Shown here one piece after another: positions 56,715 to 64,000 of a DNA stretch of 64,000 bases (its first letter is position 1; each line of letters begins with the position of its first letter). Position numbers and translations under genes: made by a program. The DNA comes from Paraburkholderia largidicola. Its GTDB lineage: Bacteria > Pseudomonadota > Gammaproteobacteria > Burkholderiales > Burkholderiaceae. The notes beneath the pieces were generated by a model. It was not told the DNA's origin. It was given only the letters and a program-made list of their open reading frames with translations, and ran no database searches. The stretch spans positions 558,001-622,000 of the forward strand of contig NZ_AP023176.1 in NCBI RefSeq assembly GCF_013426895.1, given 5' to 3'.

Positions 56715-57611
56715 TCAAGCCGCAGCGGCTCGCTTGCGTGCGAGCGATCTCGCGATGAGCAATCCCCCCACCATCACCGCCAGCGAGATCAACGTCGTCA
56801 TCGTGCCGAGCGCGTAGATGACGGGCGTAGTCACCGAGGTCGTCAGGCCCTGCAGTTCGAGCGGCAGCGTATTCTGATCGCCGATCGCCTGTGACGTGCG
56901 CGCGATTTCATCCCACGAAAGCGTGAAGCCGAACATCGCGACGCCGATCACGGACGGCCCGATGATGGGCAGCACGACATGGCGGAACGATTGCCACGGC
57001 GATGCGCCCAGATCGCGTGCCGCTTCCTCGAAGGCGGGATTGAAGCGGTTGAAAACGGCGAACATCACGAGCAGGCCGAACGGTAACGTCCACGTGAGAT
57101 GCGCGCCGAGCGCGGACGTATAGAGGCCCATCGACGTGGTCCAGCTATCCGCGAACGACTGGAATCCCCACTCATTGGCCAGATACTTGATGAGCGTATC
57201 GAGCAGCCGGAAGGTCAGCCCGATGCCGAGTGAGACGATGATGGACGGCATGATGAGACTCGCAACCGATACGTAGAACACGGCCGTATCGCCGCGAAAG
57301 CGCCGCCTGAACGCGAGGCCCGCGCTCACCGAGAACAGCACCGTCAGCAGCGTTACCGCAATCGCGAGCTTGACGGAGCGCCCGAACGCAGCCCAGATGT
57401 CGACATCGCCGACACCATTGCGCAAGACCTCGAACCAGTGCAGCGACACGCCGCGCATCGGAAACGTCAGACCGCCTTCCGGACCCTGAAACGACAGAAT
57501 GAAAATCGTGATCACAGGGCCGTACAGAAACAGCACGAAGAGGCCGAACAGCAGCGCGAGCCAGTAGAAGCTCGCGGGGCGACGCTCGCGATGCCTGAGC
57601 GAAACACTCAT
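56715..57611 (-). CDS. Pot-type ABC importer permease (PotC-like)
   Basis: Inner-membrane permease of 298 residues with six helices. Coupling-loop motif EAARDLGASPWQSFRHVVL at about 195-213. It is the last gene of a leftward four-gene polyamine/thiamine-type importer operon (ATPase, binding protein, permease, permease). Only one base separates its ATG from the stop of the PotB-like gene. Confidence 0.92.
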   Translation of the reverse strand: MSVSLRHRERRPASFYWLALLFGLFVLFLYGPVITIFILSFQGPEGGLTFPMRGVSLHWFEVLRNGVGDVDIWAAFGRSVKLAIAVTLLTVLFSVSAGLAFRRRFRGDTAVFYVSVASLIMPSIIVSLGIGLTFRLLDTLIKYLANEWGFQSFADSWTTSMGLYTSALGAHLTWTLPFGLLVMFAVFNRFNPAFEEAARDLGASPWQSFRHVVLPIIGPSVIGVAMFGFTLSWDEIARTSQAIGDQNTLPLELQGLTTSVTTPVIYALGTMTTLISLAVMVGGLLIARSLARKRAAAA

Positions 57612-57612
57612 G

Positions 57613-58533
57613 TCAGAGTTCCTTTCTGATGTCGACGGCGCGCGTCAGTGCCCACACGATCATGAGCACCGCCGCGAGCAGAATGATCGCGTTCGCGGCC
57701 GCGGCGGGAAACTGCAGATAGCCCGTTTGCACCTGGATGATCTTGCCGACCGACGCGATCTGCTGTCCGCCCATCACGCCCACGGTGAGGAAATCGCCCA
57801 TCACGATCGTGACGACGAAGATCGAGCCGATCACGATGCCTGTTTTGGACAGCGGCAGCACGACGTCGCGGATCACCTGCCAGCCGCTTGCGCCGCCGTC
57901 GCGCGCGGCTTCGAGCAGCGAGCGGTCGATCCGCATCATCGCGTTGAAGATGGGGACGATCATGAAGAACGTATACAGATGCACGAACGCCAGTACGACC
58001 GAAAAGTTCGAATACAGCAGCCATTCGAGCGGCTGGTCGACCAGATGCGCGGACATCAGCGCCTGATTGACCAGCCCGTTGCGGCCGAGCAGCGGAATCC
58101 ACGAGATCATGCGGATCACGTTCGACGTCCAGAACGGAATCGTGCAGACCAGAAACAGCACCGTCTGCATCGCCGTGGTGCGCACATGGAACGCGAGGAA
58201 ATACGCAATCGTGAAGCCGAGTACCAGCGTCACCGCCCAGACCATCGCGCAGAACTTCAGCGTGGACCAATACGTCTTGAAAGTGACGCAGACGTCCGTG
58301 AACGACGTGCAGCCGTCGAAGATCGCCGCGTAGTTCTTCAGCGTGAACGCCGGGATGATCTGATACTCGTTGAAGTCCCAGAAGCTGACGATCAACGTGA
58401 TCACGAGCGGCACGATAAAAAACAGCGCGAACGTCACCGTGAGCGGCGTGGCCTGGAGCCACGCGCTCACGCGCCGATGACGCGCGGCCGGTTGCTTCGC
58501 CTGCTGGAGATACTCGACCGAGGCCATCTTCAC
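57613..58533 (-). CDS. Pot-type ABC importer permease (PotB-like)
   Basis: Inner-membrane permease of 306 residues with six helices and the coupling-loop motif EAARDGGASGWQVIRDVVL. A typical PotB stretch is PFWTSNVIRMISWIPLLGRN. It pairs with the PotC-like protein encoded directly downstream. The binding-protein gene ends 25 bp upstream. Confidence 0.92.
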   Translation of the reverse strand: MKMASVEYLQQAKQPAARHRRVSAWLQATPLTVTFALFFIVPLVITLIVSFWDFNEYQIIPAFTLKNYAAIFDGCTSFTDVCVTFKTYWSTLKFCAMVWAVTLVLGFTIAYFLAFHVRTTAMQTVLFLVCTIPFWTSNVIRMISWIPLLGRNGLVNQALMSAHLVDQPLEWLLYSNFSVVLAFVHLYTFFMIVPIFNAMMRIDRSLLEAARDGGASGWQVIRDVVLPLSKTGIVIGSIFVVTIVMGDFLTVGVMGGQQIASVGKIIQVQTGYLQFPAAAANAIILLAAVLMIVWALTRAVDIRKEL

Positions 58534-58558
58534 ACTCCGCGCTTGTTCTTTTGCACTG

Positions 58559-59860
58559 TCATGCCGCGATGAATTCGTTCCACTTCTGCACCATGTAGAT
58601 GTTCTCGTCCATCACGGCGTTCCAGCACGCGATCGCACCCATGCGCTGGTTATAAGAACCACCATCGCGCACGGCGCCCGCTTTTTCGAGTTGCTGGCCG
58701 TCAGGCGCCTTGATGTCCTGCGCCGCGGGTTTGCCTTCCATCCAGTAATCCCATTCGTAAGCCTGCATATGCGTGCGCGCCGTTTCCGTCACGCCGGGGT
58801 AATAGCCCTGGCGCATCAGATACGCGCCAGCCCAGCCGTCCTGGAACCAGTTGACGAATTCATATGCGGCATCGAGCTTCTTGCCCTGTAGCGAGCGCGG
58901 GAAGCCAAAACCCGACGCCCATGAGCGATAGCCTTCCTTCAGTGGCTGGAACTTGCAGGCGATGCCCATCGTGCGGACCTTCGTGACGGCGGGCGACCAC
59001 ATCGACTGGATCACGACTTCACCCGAGGCCATCAGGTTCACGCTCTCGTTGAAGTCACGCCAGAACGCGCGGAACTGGCCGGCGCGCTTCGCTTCGATCA
59101 GGATCTTGATGGTCTGATCGATTTCGGCCTTGGTCATGTTGCCCTTGTCGCCGTATTTCACGCGGCCCATCGCCTCGATTGCCATCGCGGCATCCATGAT
59201 GCCGATAGCGGGAATGTTCAGCAGCGCCGCCTTGCCCTTGAATTGCGGATTGAGCAGGTCCGCCCACGTCGTGACGGGCCGCGCGATGAGGTCGGGGCGA
59301 ATGCCGAGCGTGTCGGCGTTGTACGTGGTGGGGATCAGCGTCATCCATTCCGTGGGCGTCGCGGAGAACTCGGTCGAGCGCGCGCCCTTGAGGAACATCA
59401 CTTTCTTCGGCGCCGTGCCTTGATCGCCGATCTTCTTGCCGTCCACTTCGCCCTTCGTCAGCACGGGCGTGATCTTGTCGGCGAGCTTGATGCGCTTGGC
59501 GTCCATGCCCGCGAGCGTACCGGCCGGGATGAGCTTCTTCAGCGCGAAGTACTCGGTGTCGACGATATCGAACGAATTGGGCTGCGTGATGATGCGCTTG
59601 GTGACGTCATCGGTGGTGACGGGAATGTATTGAATCTCGATGCCCGTGTCTTCCTTGAACTTCTTTGCAATGTCCGCGCTCTGGTTGACGGCCGTGCCGA
59701 GGTAACGCAACGTGATCTTCTCTTGCGCGTGCACGTACGGGAAACCCGCGATGCCCGCAGCCGCGACCGCACCCTTGATGAACGTGCGGCGCGATATCCC
59801 TTTGCCGACGGTCTCGTCTTCAGCCTGTTGCACGTTTGCGGCCACCTTGTCGTCGTTCAT
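58559..59860 (-). CDS. Pot-type ABC importer substrate-binding protein, Tat-exported
   Basis: Extracellular solute-binding protein of 433 residues. The N-terminus has a twin-arginine signal (SRRTFIKGAVAAAGIAGF), so the protein is folded before export, which is unusual but known for this group. The binding domain (ITLRYLGTAVNQSADIAKKF) belongs to the family-1 polyamine-like receptors; a Trp/Tyr-rich C-terminus (EWDYWMEGKPA) would line the ligand site. Preceded by AGGAGAAG. The ligand is unknown. Confidence 0.92.
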   Translation of the reverse strand: MNDDKVAANVQQAEDETVGKGISRRTFIKGAVAAAGIAGFPYVHAQEKITLRYLGTAVNQSADIAKKFKEDTGIEIQYIPVTTDDVTKRIITQPNSFDIVDTEYFALKKLIPAGTLAGMDAKRIKLADKITPVLTKGEVDGKKIGDQGTAPKKVMFLKGARSTEFSATPTEWMTLIPTTYNADTLGIRPDLIARPVTTWADLLNPQFKGKAALLNIPAIGIMDAAMAIEAMGRVKYGDKGNMTKAEIDQTIKILIEAKRAGQFRAFWRDFNESVNLMASGEVVIQSMWSPAVTKVRTMGIACKFQPLKEGYRSWASGFGFPRSLQGKKLDAAYEFVNWFQDGWAGAYLMRQGYYPGVTETARTHMQAYEWDYWMEGKPAAQDIKAPDGQQLEKAGAVRDGGSYNQRMGAIACWNAVMDENIYMVQKWNEFIAA

Positions 59861-59913
59861 TGCTCTTCTCCTCTAAAGAAATTGTCGTTGCGTCGTCGTT
59901 GTCAGATCACTTG

Positions 59914-60969
59914 CTAGGCCGCGAGCGGATGGGCGTTCTGCTCATCCCACCAGACCGTCACGCGCGCATTCGGCCCGAGACGTTGCGGATCGTAGTCGGC
60001 GTCGCTCATCAGGGACACGAGCGCGGGCGAGCCGTCCTGCGGGTCGAGCGTGATGCGCAAATGCGTGCCCTGATACTCGGCTTCCCGCACGGTGCAGGCG
60101 AGGCCGCCTATGCGGCTCAAGCCGCTTTCTCCCGCGCTCGTGCCCGGTGTGACGCCTTGCGGCGCGATGCGCAAGCGGTCCGCGCGGACGGTGAAGAGGC
60201 CGCCTTTCGCGCCAAGCACGTTATGACCGCCGAGAAAGCGCGCGACGAATTCCGTGCGCGGCCGGTTGAAGACGTCGAATGGCGTGCCCGTCTGTTCGAT
60301 ATGGCCGTGACTCATCACCACGACAAGATCGGCGAGCGCCATCGCTTCTTCCTGCGAATGGGTGACGTGGACGAAGGTGATGCCGAGTTCCTTTTGCCAG
60401 CGCTTGAGTTCGGCGCGCATCTGCACGCGCAGGAATGGGTCGAGCGCGGACAGCGGCTCGTCGAGAAGAAGACAGCGCGGTTCGTTGAGCAACGCGCGCG
60501 CGAGCGCGACCCGTTGCTGCTGGCCACCCGAAAGCTGCGCGGGCCTGCGGTTCGCATAGGCCGACATCGCGACGAGTTCGAGCAGTTCGCCCGCGCGCTT
60601 TCTGCGCGCCTCTTTGGCGACGCCGCGCATCTTGAGGCTGAACGCGACGTTGTCGAGCGCCGACAGGTGCGGGAACAGCGCATAGCTCTGAAACACCATG
60701 GCCGTGCCGCGCGCGGCGGGCTGTTCATGGGTCACGTTGCGTCCGCCGATCAGCACGTCGCCCTCGGAGACCCACTCGTGACCCGCGATCATGCGCAGCG
60801 TCGACGTCTTGCCGCAGCCCGACGGGCCAAGCAGGCAGCAGTAGGCGCCGCCCGGAATGCGCAGGTCGATCGCATCGACGGCGAGCGAATCGCCGTAACG
60901 CTTCGACACGTGGACGAGCTCGATGTCGGCGGGACTTGCATGAACCACGGTTGAGGCCGGCTGAACCAT
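59914..60969 (-). CDS. Pot-type ABC importer ATPase (PotA-like)
   Basis: ATP-binding subunit of 351 residues with Walker A GPSGCGKTS, Q-loop FQSYALFPH, signature LSGGQQQRVALARAL, Walker B LLLDEPLSALDP, switch His in HVTHSQEEA, and a C-terminal TOBE domain from about 265. I start it at the ATG at 60969; the open frame upstream to 61269 does not resemble the family. First gene of the leftward importer operon and divergent from the deacetylase operon. Confidence 0.92.
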   Translation of the reverse strand: MVQPASTVVHASPADIELVHVSKRYGDSLAVDAIDLRIPGGAYCCLLGPSGCGKTSTLRMIAGHEWVSEGDVLIGGRNVTHEQPAARGTAMVFQSYALFPHLSALDNVAFSLKMRGVAKEARRKRAGELLELVAMSAYANRRPAQLSGGQQQRVALARALLNEPRCLLLDEPLSALDPFLRVQMRAELKRWQKELGITFVHVTHSQEEAMALADLVVVMSHGHIEQTGTPFDVFNRPRTEFVARFLGGHNVLGAKGGLFTVRADRLRIAPQGVTPGTSAGESGLSRIGGLACTVREAEYQGTHLRITLDPQDGSPALVSLMSDADYDPQRLGPNARVTVWWDEQNAHPLAA

Positions 60970-61146
60970 GAAGGTGTGTCCTGTCAGGAAACGCGAATGG
61001 AGTACGGCGAAACGTGCGGCGAACGAAGCATGCAGCCGGGAGCTTCTGCAAGTCATATGCCATTCGCGGTTTCGTCGTGGCTCGAGGGTGTCCGCATGGG
61101 TGCTGCAAGGCCAGCCGACAACGCGTGTCGACAGGTTGGCGCGCAT

Positions 61147-61204
61147 ATTGCACACGATTGAGGACCTCGATCGTCTGCACTTCTGGATTGGTTGCGTGTG
61201 CAAT
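61147..61204. promoter_or_regulatory. Inverted repeat ATTGCACACG / CGTGTGCAAT in the divergent promoter region
   Basis: ATTGCACACG (61147-61156) and CGTGTGCAAT (61195-61204) are exact 10-bp complements, 38 bp apart, in the 299-bp region between the importer operon and the deacetylase operon. A pair of operator half-sites for the GntR regulator encoded at 62201 is the simplest reading. Confidence 0.45.
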
Positions 61205-61268
61205 CGCAGTGCAGGTTCCGTTCGGATTGGGGCACAACCTAACCAAAGCGGATCATTCACACCCGACA

Positions 61269-62204
61269 ATGAACGACTTCAAGCGCGAGCCGAGCAGTTC
61301 GTTTGGCTCACTGGCAACACATGGCCGCTTCGGCTATCAGCCGATTCACGAGGGCGACGCTTATGACTGGCCGAATGGAGCGCGACTCGCCGTCTATCTC
61401 GGCTTCAATCTGGAGCACTTCGCGTTCGGCGAGGGATTGGGCGCGGCGCTGGGGCCGCTGTCTCCGCAGCCCGATGTGCTGAACTACAGCTGGCGCGAGT
61501 ACGGCAACCGGGTCGGCGCGTGGCGTTGCATCGAGTTGTTCGATTCGCTCGATATGCCGGCGGGCACGCTCATCAATACCTCGCTTTACGATCACTGCCC
61601 GGAACTCGTCGAAGCCTGCGTGGCGCGCGGCGACGAACTGATCGCGCACGGCCACACCAACGCGCAGCGCCAGAGCGACCTCGACGAGGACGGCGAGCGC
61701 GCGTTACTCGCGCATTGCCGCTCGCGCATGATCGATCAGTCGGGCGCGGAGCCTGCGGGATGGCTGTCGCCGTGGATCTCCGAGTCGCACCGTACGCCCG
61801 ATCTGCTGGCCGAGACGGGATATCGCTATACGCTGAACTGGTGTCACGACGACCGGCCGGTGCGCATGCAGACGACGAGCGGTCCGCTCTGGTCGGTTCC
61901 CTATCCGCAGGAGCTGAACGATCTGCCGATGATCATGGCGCGGCAGATGGACATGCGCGATTTCGCGGACATGATCGTCGACCAGTTCGACGAAATGCTC
62001 GAGCAGACTCAACGCGGGTCGCAGGCACTGGTGATGGGCATCGCGCTGCATCCGTACATCGTCGGGCAGCCGTACCGGTTGCGGCATTTGCGGCGCGCGC
62101 TCGCGCATATCGCCAGTGCGCGTGACGACATCTGGCTCACGACGCCCGGCGATATCGCGCGCCATGCAGAAGAAGCCGCGCCTGTCGCGGCGCAAGCCGC
62201 ATGA
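61269..62204 (+). CDS. Polysaccharide-deacetylase-fold hydrolase (PuuE/allantoinase-like)
   Basis: NodB-fold hydrolase of 311 residues. Residues ARLAVYLGFNLEHFAFGEG replace the TFDDG motif of chitin deacetylases, a feature of the PuuE allantoinase-like subgroup; ELIAHGHTNAQRQ and GWLSPWISESHRTPDLLAET are other family motifs, and ALHPYIVGQPYRLRHL gives the C-terminal His. No signal peptide, so it acts in the cytosol on a small ring or amide compound rather than a polysaccharide. ATG at 61269. Overlaps the GntR gene by 4 bp. Confidence 0.86.
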   Translation: MNDFKREPSSSFGSLATHGRFGYQPIHEGDAYDWPNGARLAVYLGFNLEHFAFGEGLGAALGPLSPQPDVLNYSWREYGNRVGAWRCIELFDSLDMPAGTLINTSLYDHCPELVEACVARGDELIAHGHTNAQRQSDLDEDGERALLAHCRSRMIDQSGAEPAGWLSPWISESHRTPDLLAETGYRYTLNWCHDDRPVRMQTTSGPLWSVPYPQELNDLPMIMARQMDMRDFADMIVDQFDEMLEQTQRGSQALVMGIALHPYIVGQPYRLRHLRRALAHIASARDDIWLTTPGDIARHAEEAAPVAAQAA

Positions 62205-62935
62205 GTGCCGTGCAGGCGGGCATGCGGCCCGAGAAGCGCGATCAGGCGGGTGCGGATGGGCGCATCTATCAAACGATCTTCGAAGGCGTGCTGAATCACA
62301 GGCTCACGCCGGGCACCAAGCTGCCCGAGCCGGAGTTGTGCGAGCTGTTCGGCGTCGGGCGCGCGGTCGTGCGGCGTGCACTGGAGAAGCTGGCGCACGA
62401 CGGCATCGTCGTCCTGCGTCCGAACAAGGGCGCTGTCATCGCGCAGCCGACTCGCGAAGAAACACGCGAGATTTTCGAGGCGCGCTGCGCGGTGGAACGC
62501 GCGCTGGTCGAACTCGCAGCGCAACGCGCGAGCGTCGACGATATCGGCGCGCTGCGCAAACAGCTTGCCGACGAGCACGAGGCGATGCATCGCTTCGATC
62601 AGCCGTCATGGGCGCGGCTTGCCAGCGAGTTTCATCTGCGTATCGCGGCGCTGGCAGGCAACGCGACGCTCGAACGCTACCTCACCGAACTGATTTCGCG
62701 CTGCTCGCTGATCGTCGGTGCTTACGAGCCGGTGGGCAACGCGCCATGCGAGCACGACGAGCACACCGCGATTCTCGATTGCCTCGAAGCCCGCGATGCC
62801 GAAGGTGCGATTGGGCATATGACCGCGCATCTCCGGAGTCTGGAAGCGCGCATCGAAACGTCGCGCATGCCGGGCAAGAAGCGGCTTGCGCAGCTGCTAG
62901 GCATCGAACCCGATCGACAAACCGCGATGGAGTGA
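62201..62935 (+). CDS. GntR-family regulator, FadR/FCD subgroup
   Basis: Regulator of 244 residues. The winged helix (about 20-85) contains GTKLPEPELCELFGVGRAVV; the all-helical FCD domain follows with FHLRIAALAGN and EHDEHTAILDCLEARDAEGA, which supply the metal-binding Asp/His set. Coupled to the deacetylase gene by a 4-bp overlap and to the flavin reductase gene by a 1-bp gap. It probably controls this operon and the divergent ABC importer operon. Confidence 0.9.
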   Translation: MSAVQAGMRPEKRDQAGADGRIYQTIFEGVLNHRLTPGTKLPEPELCELFGVGRAVVRRALEKLAHDGIVVLRPNKGAVIAQPTREETREIFEARCAVERALVELAAQRASVDDIGALRKQLADEHEAMHRFDQPSWARLASEFHLRIAALAGNATLERYLTELISRCSLIVGAYEPVGNAPCEHDEHTAILDCLEARDAEGAIGHMTAHLRSLEARIETSRMPGKKRLAQLLGIEPDRQTAME

Positions 62936-62936
62936 C

Positions 62937-63524
62937 ATGGAAATCGACTTCGAAGCGATTACCGAGTACCAGCGCTACAAGCTGATGGCGAGCCTGATCG
63001 TGCCGCGGCCTATCGCGCTCGTGACCACGCTCGGCGTGGACGGCACGGTGAATGCCGCGCCGTTCTCGATGTTCAACATGCTGGGCGAGGAACCGCCCAT
63101 CGTGATGATCAGCATCAACCGGCTGTCGGACGGCACGTTGAAGGACACGGCCGTGAACATTCCGCGCGAGAAGGAGTTCGTCGTGCATCTCGCCGACGAG
63201 GCGATTGCGCAGCAGATGCATCGCTGCGGCGAGCGATTTGCTTCGAATGTCAGCGAACTCGATGAAGTGGGCTTTAGCGCTTTGCCGTCGACACGCGTCA
63301 AGCCGCCGCGCATCGCACAGGCGCCTGTCGCGTTCGAATGCGAGCTTTGGGAAACGCTTGAAACGACCAGCCGCCATATATTTATCGGTAAAGTACTGGT
63401 GCTGCATGCGCGCGACGAACTGATCGATCGCGAGGCCTGGCGCGTCAGGTTGCAGCACTACTTTCCCGTGGGCCGGTTCGGTGCGAGTGATTATGTGACG
63501 ACGCGGGACCGGTTCGAGCTTTAA
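62937..63524 (+). CDS. Flavin reductase-like FMN-binding protein
   Basis: Protein of 195 residues of the flavin reductase (DIM6/NTAB) family: IVPRPIALVTTLGVDGTVNA and APFSMFNMLGEEPP start the FMN-binding split barrel, and GKVLVLHARDELIDREAW lies near the end. It would supply reduced flavin to a monooxygenase or act as a small oxidoreductase. No monooxygenase is encoded nearby. Starts one base after the GntR stop. Confidence 0.88.
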   Translation: MEIDFEAITEYQRYKLMASLIVPRPIALVTTLGVDGTVNAAPFSMFNMLGEEPPIVMISINRLSDGTLKDTAVNIPREKEFVVHLADEAIAQQMHRCGERFASNVSELDEVGFSALPSTRVKPPRIAQAPVAFECELWETLETTSRHIFIGKVLVLHARDELIDREAWRVRLQHYFPVGRFGASDYVTTRDRFEL

Positions 63525-63576
63525 GCGGCATTCGATCTTTGAAAAGATGAAGCTCGCTCCAGCGGCTTCACTTCGA

Positions 63577-64000
63577 TCAGCGTGCATTGAATACCTTAAG
63601 GCCGCGCGCGAACGCGGGCCTCGCCGCGATCTGTTCATACCAGCGGCGCAAATTGGGCAGTTGAGCCCAGGGCAGTTGTGACTCGACCGACTGAGTGATC
63701 GTAAAGGCCGCGATGTCCGCAATCGAAAATGTCTTTCCTGCCATATACGGTTCTTTATCGACAAACCGTTCTGCCGATTCGAGCGCGGCGAGCATCCGTT
63801 CCACAAGGCGCGCTTGTCCCTCTGGCACACCACCCGAGCCCCGAAGAAAAAAGGCAGCGTGACTCACGGCTATCACATCGGTGACGAAAAAGAAAAACCG
63901 CTCATAGACGACGGCGCGTGCAAGAGAGTCGTCGGGTAACAGGCGCCCGGGTGCCTTTTCCGCCGCGTAAAGCATGATCGCGTTCGATTGCGTGATCACG
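63577..64000 (-). CDS. Glutathione S-transferase, partial (N-terminus outside window)
   Basis: The C-terminal 140 residues of a glutathione S-transferase; the gene runs off the right edge of the window, so the N-terminal thioredoxin domain is mostly missing. ITQSNAIMLYAAEKAPGRLL is the end of that domain with the glutathione-contacting Ser (QSNAI). The helical domain has the N-capping motif MAGKTFSIADIAAFT. Convergent with the flavin reductase gene. Confidence 0.9.
   Translation of the reverse strand, partial: VITQSNAIMLYAAEKAPGRLLPDDSLARAVVYERFFFFVTDVIAVSHAAFFLRGSGGVPEGQARLVERMLAALESAERFVDKEPYMAGKTFSIADIAAFTITQSVESQLPWAQLPNLRRWYEQIAARPAFARGLKVFNAR

Noticed and set aside
1..64000. tRNA or rRNA genes
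   Set aside because: I found no cloverleaf with a TTCGA-type T loop and CCA-end context, and no rRNA-like sequence.

Overview
The window looks like chromosomal DNA from a member of the Burkholderiaceae, most likely Paraburkholderia, Caballeronia or a close relative. This is inferred from the uniformly GC-rich coding, the dense ATGA-overlapping operons, the abundance of LysR, AraC and ABC catabolic genes, and the family types present (ClpK-type disaggregase, GbcA-type Rieske oxygenase, AtzE/AtzG amidohydrolase, a BMP nucleobase ABC system). I see no rRNA, tRNA, CRISPR array, phage or insertion sequence.

Left part (1-18.8 kb): an MFS exporter and a three-gene RND efflux operon read leftward and share an almost identical 87-bp control element. 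A divergent HxlR-type regulator gene adjoins the second copy, and palindromic sites there suggest one regulon. Then come a LysR gene diverging from a DUF1993 gene, a receiver-only response regulator translationally coupled to a triple-PAS histidine kinase, a small secreted protein, an Asp-nucleophile alpha/beta hydrolase, and a small stress group (a membrane protein, a YflT-type protein and a ClpK/ClpG-type AAA+ disaggregase with an N-terminal zinc finger).

Middle (19.3-37.1 kb): a continuous rightward catabolic supercluster. It holds a betaine-type ABC importer (ATPase with CBS domains, permease, OpuAC-like binding protein), GlyA, a DapA-family lyase, a DadA/PuuB-like FAD oxidase, a PuuC-like aldehyde dehydrogenase and a ProC-like reductase. 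Three regulators (two LysR, one GbdR-type AraC), a cupin and an orphan LivK-type binding protein follow, then a GbcA/GbcB-like Rieske oxygenase and reductase pair. It ends in an M24-fold protein whose active-site residues and their spacing match the DMSP lyase DddP. Together this suggests uptake and breakdown of a methylated onium osmolyte; the exact substrate is not settled by sequence.

Right part (37.2-64 kb): four small stress or accessory genes, a roughly 700-bp imperfect palindrome, a leftward cusC-cusB-cusA-cusF copper/silver efflux operon with a small Met/Cys-rich periplasmic protein, a leftward ureide/biuret-type amidohydrolase operon (cysteine hydrolase, amidase, AtzG, AtzE, AtzH/HpxZ) diverging from a BMP-family nucleoside/nucleobase ABC importer and a TetR gene, a leftward Pot-type ABC importer diverging from a PuuE-like deacetylase, GntR and flavin reductase operon, and finally a glutathione S-transferase cut by the window end.
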